The notes under the pieces: generated by a model
Told to the model about the DNA's origin: nothing
What the model saw: the letters and a program-made list of their open reading frames with translations, nothing else
Databases searched by the model: none
Program-made: the position numbers and the translations under genes
Shown here: piece by piece, positions 1-7,025 of the stretch
How the letters are laid out: every line of letters begins with the position of its first letter
Numbering within the stretch: the first letter of the stretch is position 1
NCBI GenBank assembly: GCA_029881015.1
Contig: JAOUNK010000081.1
Location: 1 to 10,543, forward strand
DNA: 10,543 nucleotides
Direction: 5' to 3'
Origin: Gammaproteobacteria bacterium
GTDB taxonomy: Bacteria; Pseudomonadota; Gammaproteobacteria; Steroidobacterales; Woeseiaceae

Positions 1-2
1 TT

Positions 3-848
3 GAGTCGCAACGTGGCGGAGACGTCACGAGAGTGACCGTCCATATGGCAGCCGATGGGACGCGGTGGGAGAGGATTGAAGTCAGCGCTGGAGCGCTGCT
101 AATAACCGAGTCGGCAGCGCGGGCACTCGGATTTGACTCGCCCGAGGCAGCCATTGGCGCGCGCCTAAGATACAACGCCGAGCGGATGGTGGATATTGGA
201 GTTGCATCCAACAATCCGGAGTACAGGGTAATTGGTGTCACCGGCGACATGCTGGTCGGCGATGGCCTAAGTGGAACGATGGCGGGTTCATTTCTCCACC
301 CTATGGAGAGATCTTTCCGGTGGTACCTGCGCGCCGAAAAGGGTAGCTCCGCCGAACTCATACAGCAGGCAAAAGCTGTTTTTGCCGAGGTCGCGCCCGA
401 CCTGATAATTGAGCTTCAGTATCGACCAGACACCATGGCTAGGATCTTGCGGCCGTTCGAGCGGCTAATGATCGGCTTTATCGGGTACGCGCTTATTGCT
501 ATCACGATCTCTTGCTTTGGTCTGTACGCGATGACAGCCTTTGTCATAGGGCGACGCAAAAAAGAAGTCGGGGTCCGTAAAGTCTTAGGTGCAACAAACA
601 GTCAGCTGATGCGGCTCCTGATCTCGGACTTGCTGAAACCAGTTCTCACCGCGCTCGTGTTCGCGCTGCCGAGCGGCTACGTCCTGAGCAATTACTTGCT
701 GGAATCGTTCATAACGCGTGTGTCAGCAGGCCCATCCATCTTGGGATCGACGATCGTCATGACTTTGTTGATCACCGCAGCGACCGTTTCCGGCCAGACC
801 TGGAAGCTCGCATCGACGTGTCCTTCCGATCTCCTGCTACATGAATAA
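3..848 (+). CDS. FtsX/MacB-like ABC transporter permease, C-terminal part (5' end outside window)
   Basis: The frame is open to the left edge, so the gene starts upstream; the GTG at 33 is only the first possible start inside the window. The visible part is the end of a MacB periplasmic-core domain followed by the FtsX-type membrane domain. Counting from the GTG codon, membrane segments lie near residues 145-172, 197-222 and 236-256. The cytoplasmic turn RRKKEVGVRKVLGAT (174-188) is the hallmark of this permease family. The protein ends in PSDLLLHE, matching the usual family C-terminus (NPVEALRYE-like), so the 3' end is intact. Such permeases couple to a MacB-type ATPase and move or release substrates at the inner membrane; the substrate here is unknown. 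Its G+C looks lower and its codon use looser than in the operon to the right, and nothing links it to that operon. Confidence 0.88.
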   Translation, partial: ESQRGGDVTRVTVHMAADGTRWERIEVSAGALLITESAARALGFDSPEAAIGARLRYNAERMVDIGVASNNPEYRVIGVTGDMLVGDGLSGTMAGSFLHPMERSFRWYLRAEKGSSAELIQQAKAVFAEVAPDLIIELQYRPDTMARILRPFERLMIGFIGYALIAITISCFGLYAMTAFVIGRRKKEVGVRKVLGATNSQLMRLLISDLLKPVLTALVFALPSGYVLSNYLLESFITRVSAGPSILGSTIVMTLLITAATVSGQTWKLASTCPSDLLLHE

Positions 849-931
849 ATTCCGAGCATTGCACACAGGCAGCTTACGGCGCGATCTACGGTGACAAAGG
901 TGTGTGTGGCGAATTCCTGTTCTTTGCATAA

Positions 932-1168
932 CGCGGGACAGTCCGGCGAGAGCATCGCGATCTGGTTCCGTTCTGGGGCACTAATGACCTACGGAGAAAA
1001 CTGCATCACTTCAGAGAATTCTACATTCATCATCGCTGCTATTCTGCGGTGGAGGGTAATACGCCGACCGCCAAGAACCGGGGGACGCAATCGAAGGTTG
1101 TTGATCTGCGTTCTTACCGTTGGCAGAGTCGCTGCCGAGGCCTAAATCAGCTGCCTGTTGCAGCCTGA
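932..1168 (+). pseudogene. Decayed C-terminal remnant of a DDE (rve-type) integrase/transposase
   Basis: This frame is open for 78 codons but has no start, and a TAA lies directly before it at 929-931. The translation contains blocks I recognise from the C-terminus of standalone integrase-core proteins. RGTVRREH corresponds to the family's ERLIGTVRREY/F. FWGTNDLRRKL corresponds to FWNAxDLERKL. FREFYIHHRCYSAVEGNTP corresponds to FRxYYNxxRxHSxLxGxTP. The end, YRWQSRCRGLNQLPVAA before TGA, matches YRWxSHCRGLYQTPIAA. Just upstream, TTT GCA TAA CGC GGG aligns with F-V-E-R-(L-I)-G if the Glu codon became TAA and two codons were lost. The catalytic DDE core is absent. It runs tail to tail with the catabolic operon, whose last gene ends at 1256, and so marks past mobile-element activity at the operon boundary. 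Family match is from memory, not a search. Confidence 0.72.
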
Positions 1169-1255
1169 CTACTTATTCGCCACACACAGGATTCCGCGAA
1201 AACCGGGGTATGGCAGGCAATTACAACGAATGCGAGCGTACCGATCTTCCGTTTT

Positions 1256-1747
1256 CTACACATATATGATGATGGACCCGTGGACGCCGTCGCAATTGAT
1301 CAGGTCTACACGTTTGTGGCGTATCTTGTACTGCCCGTCAATGTCGACGAGCTCGTGCCGGTAGCGGCCGGCATAGAGAGTCTGCTTGTCGTGGTAGTAC
1401 ATCACGCACTGGAAGTTCGACGTAACGATGAGGCCGCCATCGCTTTCTTCCTCGATCCGCACGTTCGAGATGATGTGTGAACACCGCACCGTGTAGTCCT
1501 TGGATGCGGCGCGGGGATGGACGAAGTTGCGGCGCCGGATTTCCATCATCACGCGATCGTCGTAGAAGAGCGAAATATGATTGACGGGATCCTCCTGGTC
1601 CTCGGTCGCCGGCATCCAGTAGGTGCCATCTTCGGTGTACAGCTCGATCCATTTGTCGAGATCGGGCCGATCGAGGTACGAGGCCTCCTCGTACAGGAAT
1701 TCCTCGATCGTACGAATCCGGTTCAGGTAGTCGTTCCGGTCAGTCAT
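1256..1747 (-). CDS. Aromatic ring-hydroxylating (Rieske) dioxygenase, beta (small) subunit
   Basis: A 163-residue protein of the ring_hydroxyl_B family (SnoaL-like cone fold), the normal length for these small subunits. Family features include an N-terminal helix (IRTIEEFLYEEASYLD), the stretch KWIELYTEDGTYWMP and the region SLFYDDRVMMEIRRRN. The RHKRVDLINCD segment lies near the C-terminus. The beta subunit has no metal site; it makes the alpha3beta3 hexamer with the alpha subunit and can influence substrate choice. The ATG at 1747 lies one base after the alpha-subunit stop, with only a weak ribosome-binding site, so translation is probably coupled. The frame stays open upstream to 1948, but that extension is low-complexity Arg/Thr/Ala sequence overlapping the alpha gene and is not coding. 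This is the last gene of the operon; no convincing terminator follows. Confidence 0.93.
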   Translation of the reverse strand: MTDRNDYLNRIRTIEEFLYEEASYLDRPDLDKWIELYTEDGTYWMPATEDQEDPVNHISLFYDDRVMMEIRRRNFVHPRAASKDYTVRCSHIISNVRIEEESDGGLIVTSNFQCVMYYHDKQTLYAGRYRHELVDIDGQYKIRHKRVDLINCDGVHGSIIIYV

Positions 1748-1748
1748 G

Positions 1749-3053
1749 TCAGCTTGCCTCGCCCAGCATGTAGTGGCGCCAGGCGCCGTACTGGCTGCGC
1801 ATGTCCAGGTCGCTGGTCCCCGTGTTGGTCCAACGGTCGCCAAGGTCCTTGTCGGTCCCGTAATTACGGTGCATCTCCACCCAGTCGCTTGCCTGGGAAC
1901 GCAGGCCCTCCTGCATACGGAAATACGCCGTATGATCGTCGGGGCCAACCATGGAACCGTTGGAATTGATCAGCCTGGAATACAGGATCGTCCGCTGCAG
2001 CAGAGAGTCCGGTGCGCCCTTGAGCCGGAATGACCAGGTTTCGATAACGCACTTGTCGACGGCCACCGGCCGGACGATGCGGATATTCTGGATCGCGGAC
2101 TTGATGGTCAGCGAAGGATAATACAGCGTGTTGTGCGTGTTGAATGTCAGGATTTCTCGCGTGCGCTCCTTCCCGTAAGACGCGATCATGGCCGTCTCGT
2201 AGTCGGGATCGACGCTGTAGTCCGCGTGGATACTGCTCTTGCCGCCGTCGTAGTGATGCCCGTAGCGAAAGCCGGTGATCCCGGTTGCCTCGAAGTTCTC
2301 ATAGGACGCTCCAAACGGGGGAATAATCTCGGCCTCGTCGCGGTGCGGGGAGTCTTCCGGCAACGTCTTGATATACTCGTTGGCAGCATCGACAACAGAT
2401 CGATGCACGATCATCGGGTGCATCGTGTCATTGAGATTCTCGATGAACATCTTCCAGTTGCAATCGTGTTCGTAGCGGAGGATTCCGCCCGCGACCTCGA
2501 CCTCGCCCTCCGGCGAACGGTCGCACAGGTTGTCCAGCACGTCGCCGGCTCCGCCGAGCCAGGTCCGGAGATTCGGCGCATCGGCATCCAGCGTCGCGAA
2601 TACGAACCCGCGGTGACTGTCGTAACGCGCGAGCTTTTGCATGCTGTACTGCGGATCGTCTTTGTCGAACCCCGTGCCCTCGTATCCCTTGATGTTCGGG
2701 ACGCCCAGGAGCTTGCCATCGAGGCGGTAGGTCCAGCCGTGGTAGCAGCAGCGAAACCCGCCGATTCGGCCACAGCGCTTGTCGACGAGCTTCGCACCTT
2801 TGTGGCCGCAGCGATTGTGCAGCACGTGTACCTTGTGCTCCTTGTCGCGCACCATAACCACCGGGACTTTTCCGAGATTGAGGGTCGTGTAGTCACCCGG
2901 CTCCGGAACCTGGCTCTCGTGGCCGATAAAGATCCAGGCCTTGCCCCAGACGCGTTCCATCTCGAGGTCGAAGATCTCGGGATCTGTATACACGGAACGG
3001 TGGATCTTTGTCGGCGTGACCAACCCATCGAGAGTACTTTCGTTGTAACTCAT
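1749..3053 (-). CDS. Aromatic ring-hydroxylating (Rieske) dioxygenase, alpha (large) subunit
   Basis: A 434-residue terminal oxygenase subunit. The N-terminal Rieske domain binds a [2Fe-2S] cluster through C82-x-H84 and, 17 residues later, C102-x2-H105. The C-terminal catalytic domain has the mononuclear iron motif in NWKMFIENLNDTMHPMIVH: bridging Asp209 and ligands His212 and His217, with Asp372 or Asp373 the likely third ligand. All residues needed for activity are present. The enzyme should insert O2 into an aromatic ring (cis-dihydroxylation), but it needs electrons from a ferredoxin and/or reductase that this window lacks. The substrate cannot be read from sequence; from the neighbours an indole or aminoaromatic acid is plausible. 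The ATG at 3053 is chosen because a strong GGAAAGGAG precedes it by 7 nt; the open frame to 3287 only overlaps the upstream gene. The gene begins 4 nt after that gene's stop. Confidence 0.95.
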   Translation of the reverse strand: MSYNESTLDGLVTPTKIHRSVYTDPEIFDLEMERVWGKAWIFIGHESQVPEPGDYTTLNLGKVPVVMVRDKEHKVHVLHNRCGHKGAKLVDKRCGRIGGFRCCYHGWTYRLDGKLLGVPNIKGYEGTGFDKDDPQYSMQKLARYDSHRGFVFATLDADAPNLRTWLGGAGDVLDNLCDRSPEGEVEVAGGILRYEHDCNWKMFIENLNDTMHPMIVHRSVVDAANEYIKTLPEDSPHRDEAEIIPPFGASYENFEATGITGFRYGHHYDGGKSSIHADYSVDPDYETAMIASYGKERTREILTFNTHNTLYYPSLTIKSAIQNIRIVRPVAVDKCVIETWSFRLKGAPDSLLQRTILYSRLINSNGSMVGPDDHTAYFRMQEGLRSQASDWVEMHRNYGTDKDLGDRWTNTGTSDLDMRSQYGAWRHYMLGEAS

Positions 3054-3057
3054 GGCA

Positions 3058-5454
3058 TCACTCCTTTCCGGTTCGGTTGTCCAGTAACACCTCGCCTCTC
3101 GCGACGGCGATTGCCAGCGCATCGCTCGGATTCGGTGGTTTCGCTGCGCGCCTGAGTTCGAGCAATTCTTCGTTGTCGTTGACCGCCATCGCCTCCGCGA
3201 GCCCCTTCCCTGACAAATATTGCGGCGGCCAATATTGCTCACGGTGACCATAGTGCGCAGCAGCGCCCAGCACCAGGTGCGGGTCATTCATGATCGGTCG
3301 TCCCATGGCAACAATATCGGTTCGGCCCGCGGCTATGAGCGTGTTCGCCTGATCCGCTGTCGTGATATTGCCGGCGACGATCGTCGGTATACCGACCTCG
3401 TTGCGAACCTGGTCCGCGAACGGCGCCTGGAACATGCGTCCGTAGATCGGGTCTTCGTCCTTGGTGACCTGACCGGTCGAGACGTTGATGATATCGACGC
3501 CCGCAGATTTCAGCAGGCCGACAGCGGCAAGCATCTCTTCCTCCGGCAACCCGCCATCGACCCAGTCCGTCGCGGATATTCGCACAGAGATGGGTTTCTT
3601 CGCGGGCCAGGCGTCGCGAACTGCACGAACAACCATCATCGGGAACTTCATGCGCCCATGGATATCGCCGCCGTAATCGTCATCGCGCAGATTGGTGACC
3701 GGGCTGATGAAGCTAGACAGCAGGTAACCGTGAGCCAAATGCACCTCGACCATGTCGAAACCGGCTTTGTCCGCGTTGATAACGGCAGTGCGGAAGTCGT
3801 CGACGATCCCTTCCATATCGGCAGGTGTAATCTCGCGCGGCACCACGCTGTTCCCGAGATAAGGTAACGGTGACGGCGCGACTATCTCCCACGCCCCATC
3901 GGGCAACGGCTCGTCGATGCCGCCGTCCCAGGGCAGGCATGTCGCGCCTTTGCGGCCGGCATGTCCGAGCTGCGCACAGATTTTCGCCCGGCTGTGAGCG
4001 TGCACAAACTCGACGATCCTCGCCCATTGCACTGTTTGTTCGTCGTTCCACAAGCCGGCGCATCCTGGCGTGATGCGCGCGTCCGGGGCGATGCAGATCA
4101 TCTCGGTGTTCAGCAGCCCTGCGCCACCCACTGCCCGTGCTCCGTAATGCATCAAGTGCCAGTCGGTGGGCACTCCGCCTTCGGCACAGTACTGACACAT
4201 CGCAGAGAGCTGGAAACGATTCTCGACACGCATCTTGCCGATCATGAAGGGTTGGAACGCCGGCACCACCGGATTCTCTACATCGATATCGCCGATGCCG
4301 GTCACCTCGCGGGTATGTCTCGCGAACCAGCGATCGATTGAGGCAATGTATGCGGGATCGCGGAGACGGAGATTCTCGTAGGTCACACGCTTGGAACGGC
4401 AGAGCATGTTGTAGGTGAACTGCTCGGCGTCCTGGGACGACGCGTAACGGTCGACGTGCTCGAACCAGCTCAGACTGACTACGGCCGTGCGCTGAAGTTT
4501 GTCCGCCTCGATCTTACGCTGTTCCTGATACGTCTCGAGCGCCCGCGCAACGTCGTCACCGGACTCGGTGAGACACTGCGTGAGAGCGATCGCGTCCTCC
4601 ATCGCGAGTTTGGTTCCCGAACCGATGCTAAAGTGCGCCGAGCGAACCGCATCGCCGACAAGGACGATATTCTTGAAGTAGAGCCTCTCATTTCGAATGA
4701 CGGGAAAGGTCCGCCACACGGAACGATTGGTAATCAGCGGATGATCATCGAGCTCCCTGGCAAACAGTGCCTCGCAGTAGGCCTTGGTGTCGTCCTCGCT
4801 CGCACCGTCCATGCCTGCCGACTTCCAGGTCTCGCTGGAGCACTCGACAATCCAGGTGGTCATGCCTTCCTCATAGCGATAGGCATGAACCCACCACCAG
4901 CCGTGCTCGTTCTTTTTGAATATGAAGCTGAAATCATCGAGAGGCTTCGTGGTCGCCAGCCAGCAGAATCTGTTTGCGCGCCAGTCCTCGCTCGTACCGA
5001 ATTCGTCCCGATAGGCTTCGCGAATGATCGACGTGATTCCGTCACCGGCGACGACAAGGTCGTAGCTTTCTACGTCGAGATCTTCGACGCTCGTCACGTC
5101 TCGCCCGAACTCGAGCTGCACACCAAGCTCATCACAGCGATCGTGCAGGATATTGAGAAGCTTGAGCCGCGACATGCCGCAGAACCCGTGGCCCTGGGAG
5201 TTGATGGTCTTGCCGTCAATCGTCGTATTGATGCCGCCCCAGTACGCGAACTGCTCAACGATCCGTTTGTAGGTCGGGGCATCTGCCTCCATAAACCCAC
5301 GGAGAGTGTCGTCGGAAAAAACAACACCGAATCCCCAGGTCGAATCACGATCACCGCGCTCTATGACCGTGATGTCATGATCGGGGTTCGCCTTTTTCAT
5401 CAGTATCGAGAAGTATAGCGACGCAGGGCCGCCTCCCAGGCAAACGATTTTCAT
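3058..5454 (-). CDS. Bifunctional FAD monooxygenase / old-yellow-enzyme fusion (salicylyl-CoA 5-hydroxylase or 2-aminobenzoyl-CoA monooxygenase/reductase type)
   Basis: A 798-residue fusion. Residues 1 to about 385 are a class A FAD aromatic hydroxylase: the dinucleotide-binding GGGPAS (7-12), the DG motif AGDGITSIIR (136-145) and the GD motif VGDAVRSAHFSIGSGTKLAMEDA (266-288). Residues about 398-755 are an old-yellow-enzyme FMN barrel: GHAGRKG (497-503), the His pair H572/H575 in VHLAHGYLLSSF, and MGRP (717-720). This domain order and length are those of salicylyl-CoA 5-hydroxylase and 2-aminobenzoyl-CoA monooxygenase/reductase. The latter hydroxylates and then reduces the ring of anthraniloyl-CoA without cleavage by a dioxygenase. 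The substrate is therefore probably an ortho-substituted benzoyl-CoA; I cannot decide between amino and hydroxy. The start is firm: MKIVCLGGG is canonical and CGGAG lies 6 nt upstream. It follows a 44-nt gap, the largest in the operon. Confidence 0.93.
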   Translation of the reverse strand: MKIVCLGGGPASLYFSILMKKANPDHDITVIERGDRDSTWGFGVVFSDDTLRGFMEADAPTYKRIVEQFAYWGGINTTIDGKTINSQGHGFCGMSRLKLLNILHDRCDELGVQLEFGRDVTSVEDLDVESYDLVVAGDGITSIIREAYRDEFGTSEDWRANRFCWLATTKPLDDFSFIFKKNEHGWWWVHAYRYEEGMTTWIVECSSETWKSAGMDGASEDDTKAYCEALFARELDDHPLITNRSVWRTFPVIRNERLYFKNIVLVGDAVRSAHFSIGSGTKLAMEDAIALTQCLTESGDDVARALETYQEQRKIEADKLQRTAVVSLSWFEHVDRYASSQDAEQFTYNMLCRSKRVTYENLRLRDPAYIASIDRWFARHTREVTGIGDIDVENPVVPAFQPFMIGKMRVENRFQLSAMCQYCAEGGVPTDWHLMHYGARAVGGAGLLNTEMICIAPDARITPGCAGLWNDEQTVQWARIVEFVHAHSRAKICAQLGHAGRKGATCLPWDGGIDEPLPDGAWEIVAPSPLPYLGNSVVPREITPADMEGIVDDFRTAVINADKAGFDMVEVHLAHGYLLSSFISPVTNLRDDDYGGDIHGRMKFPMMVVRAVRDAWPAKKPISVRISATDWVDGGLPEEEMLAAVGLLKSAGVDIINVSTGQVTKDEDPIYGRMFQAPFADQVRNEVGIPTIVAGNITTADQANTLIAAGRTDIVAMGRPIMNDPHLVLGAAAHYGHREQYWPPQYLSGKGLAEAMAVNDNEELLELRRAAKPPNPSDALAIAVARGEVLLDNRTGKE
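3061..3069 (-). promoter_or_regulatory. Strong ribosome-binding site of the dioxygenase alpha subunit
   Basis: The minus strand reads GGAAAGGAG, 7 nt before the ATG at 3053. It lies within the last codons of the upstream gene and decides the alpha-subunit start against the longer open frame reaching 3287. Confidence 0.85.
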
Positions 5455-5480
5455 GAGTTACTCCGCACTTTCATCCTCAT
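5451..5480 (-). CDS. Possible 9-codon leader peptide (MRMKVRSNS) before the FAD/OYE gene
   Basis: In the only sizeable gap of the operon the minus strand has GGAAAGGA (5485-5492), then 4 nt later an ATG opening nine codons and a TGA. The TGA overlaps the ATG of the FAD/OYE gene in an ATGA arrangement. This could couple translation or attenuate it. It is short enough to arise by chance and has no recognisable run of one amino acid that would point to attenuation, so confidence is low. Confidence 0.22.
   Translation of the reverse strand: MRMKVRSNS
5461..5465 (-). promoter_or_regulatory. Ribosome-binding site of the FAD/OYE fusion gene
   Basis: CGGAG on the minus strand, 6 nt before the ATG at 5454. 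It supports independent initiation of this gene after the 44-nt gap. Confidence 0.6.
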
Positions 5481-5498
5481 ATATTCCTTTCCGGGCAG

Positions 5499-6230
5499 TC
5501 ATAACGACAGCGAGCCCACGCTGGCGCCACCGCAAACGAAGAGCGTCTGCCCTGTAACGAACCCGTTATCGGGGTGCAGGAAGAACGTGACCGCGCGAGC
5601 GACATCGTCGGGCTGGCCCAGCCGGCGAACCGGCAGCGACGCAGCCAGCGATGCGGCTTGGTCGCTTTCCTCGGGGATTACGTCCGTAAACATGTCGGTT
5701 ACGATCGGTCCGGGAGCCACCGCGTTGACCGTGATCCCGTATTGACCCAGTTCCAGTGCCCAGGTACGCACGAGACCTATTTGTGCAGCTTTCGTAGCGG
5801 CATAGGCTGTTCGCTGCTCGAGCCCCAGCATCGCCCGGGAGCCGATGATTACGATGCGGCCAAAGTTTGCAGCCTTCATCGCCGGCAGGGCAGCCTGCGC
5901 CAGCGTCACGCTGGCATGAACGTGGAGCCGCGACAGGTAGCCGAGGTCGCGAAGATCGACGTCTTCGACAAGCGCGGGCCGGATGACGCCGGCATTGTGC
6001 ACGATATTGGTAATGTCGTAGCGGTTCTTGAGCGCGAGGACGGCGTCCCGAGTCGCATCGACGTCGGCCAGGTCGACTGCGACGTCCTCCAGGTGTTCGT
6101 GTTCGTAGTCGGAGCCCCGCCGGGAGAGGTTGATAACGGCGTATCCGGATTGGAGCAAATGCTCGCAAATGCTCTTGCCGATACCGGCACTGCCGCCAGT
6201 TACCAGGGCCGCCGGGCGTTCCCTGCTCAT
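5499..6230 (-). CDS. Short-chain dehydrogenase/reductase (classical SDR, active site intact)
   Basis: A 243-residue classical SDR. The N-terminal cofactor motif is TGGSAGIG (11-18), the structural motif is HNAG (78-81), and the catalytic residues are Ser131 and Y143-A-A-T-K147. Downstream the usual APGPIVTDM (172-180) is present, so it should be active with NAD(H) or NADP(H). A likely role is to oxidise the product of the Rieske oxygenase. In indole degradation (IifB) an SDR converts indole-2,3-dihydrodiol to a 3-hydroxy-2-oxindole, and a cyclase-family protein acts next to it, as in this window. The substrate here is inferred only from that context. The ATG at 6230 overlaps the upstream stop (ATGA) and has CAGGAG 6 nt upstream. 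The open frame reaching 6890 on this strand is only an alternative frame of the cyclase-family gene. Confidence 0.92.
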   Translation of the reverse strand: MSRERPAALVTGGSAGIGKSICEHLLQSGYAVINLSRRGSDYEHEHLEDVAVDLADVDATRDAVLALKNRYDITNIVHNAGVIRPALVEDVDLRDLGYLSRLHVHASVTLAQAALPAMKAANFGRIVIIGSRAMLGLEQRTAYAATKAAQIGLVRTWALELGQYGITVNAVAPGPIVTDMFTDVIPEESDQAASLAASLPVRRLGQPDDVARAVTFFLHPDNGFVTGQTLFVCGGASVGSLSL

Positions 6231-7021
6231 TGCGGGCTCCTGTCGACGAGCGCCAGTACACGTAACGGGCTGCCGGAACCGTGCTTTATCTTCAGCGGCG
6301 GACACACGAGTATCGCGCCGGTCGGAGGCAACTTGTCGAGATTCGCAAGGCACTGCAGGCCGTATCGATTGGCGCCGTGCAGCAGGTAATGCGCCGGATA
6401 CGGCGGACTCAGGTGCGTCGCCTGGCCCGCATCGGTGCCGACGGTCTCGGTGCCGAAACCCCGGATGTCGCGCTCGTCGATCAGGAACCGCATGGCATCG
6501 GCGTCCGGCCCCGGTGTGTGTGCGCCGTCTTCGCGCAAGTTGAGATAGTCGGCGCCGGAGCGTTTCGACCAGTCGGTGCGCATCAGCACCCAGCTCTTCG
6601 CCGGGATCTCGCCCTTTGTCTTCTCCCATGCACGGATGAAGTCGGCCGTGAGCAGGAAATCCTCGTCGTCCGCAGACTCCTGCGAACAGTCGATCACGCA
6701 GACCGGTCCGACGAAGGCATCGGGAGGGATGCTGTCGACGGCGGCATCGGGCAGGTCCCTGCCCGAGATCCAGTGCACGGGCGCATCGAAATGCGTGCCC
6801 GTGTGCTCGCCGCAGGTAAAGTTGCGCCAGTACCAGGCAGGTCCCCGTTCGTCGTAGCGCGACACCTCTTCCACACGGAAGCGCGCACACTGCCCGAACT
6901 CGGGCGGCAGCACGATGACCGGAAAATCCGGATCGAGCGTGTGCGTCAGGTCGACCGTCTCGATCGAGCCGTCGAGCAGGGCCCTGCCCAGGATACTCAA
7001 TGCACCATTCGTTTCTGTCAT
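6227..7021 (-). CDS. Cyclase-family metal-dependent hydrolase (kynurenine formamidase / isatin hydrolase fold)
   Basis: A 264-residue protein of the cyclase family (PF04199-type). The diagnostic metal-binding motif is complete: H73-T-G-T-H77-F-D79-A-P-V-H83. The N-terminal VDLTHTLDPDFP (23-34) and the C-terminal PAHYLLHGAN...LANLDKLPPTGA (209-236) are also typical. Members hydrolyse cyclic or N-formyl amides with Mn or Zn: kynurenine formamidase, isatin hydrolase and related lactam-opening enzymes. IifA of indole degradation is a relative acting on 3-hydroxyindolin-2-one. Next to a 2-aminobenzoyl-CoA-type oxygenase, opening of isatin or an oxindole ring to give an anthranilate precursor is an attractive guess. 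The ATG at 7021 lies 4 nt after the stop of the preceding gene and has no clear ribosome-binding site, suggesting re-initiation. Its stop overlaps the SDR start by 4 nt. Confidence 0.92.
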   Translation of the reverse strand: MTETNGALSILGRALLDGSIETVDLTHTLDPDFPVIVLPPEFGQCARFRVEEVSRYDERGPAWYWRNFTCGEHTGTHFDAPVHWISGRDLPDAAVDSIPPDAFVGPVCVIDCSQESADDEDFLLTADFIRAWEKTKGEIPAKSWVLMRTDWSKRSGADYLNLREDGAHTPGPDADAMRFLIDERDIRGFGTETVGTDAGQATHLSPPYPAHYLLHGANRYGLQCLANLDKLPPTGAILVCPPLKIKHGSGSPLRVLALVDRSPQ

Positions 7022-7025
7022 TGCA

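Noticed and set aside
849..931. Further integrase sequence or a separate small gene between the permease stop and the remnant
   Set aside because: In no frame could I find the conserved blocks that should precede RGTVRRE, apart from a few codons near 920-931; the region is left as uninterpretable.
1149..1168. Small hairpin (GCTGC, 5-nt loop, GCAGC) as a terminator for the operon or the remnant
   Set aside because: The stem is only five base pairs, no T-run follows on either strand, and it lies within the conserved integrase tail.
2133..3155. A 340-codon open frame on the plus strand opposite the dioxygenase alpha subunit
   Set aside because: It is antisense to a gene with intact Rieske and iron motifs, has no recognisable domain, and arises from the codon bias of G+C-rich coding DNA.
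4456..5418. A 320-codon plus-strand open frame opposite the FAD/OYE gene
   Set aside because: The opposite strand has complete FAD and FMN motifs; this frame shows no family signature.
6231..6890. N-terminal extension of the SDR frame through the cyclase-family gene
   Set aside because: The extension is Arg-rich and unlike any protein family; the SDR motif begins right after the ATG at 6230, which has its own CAGGAG.
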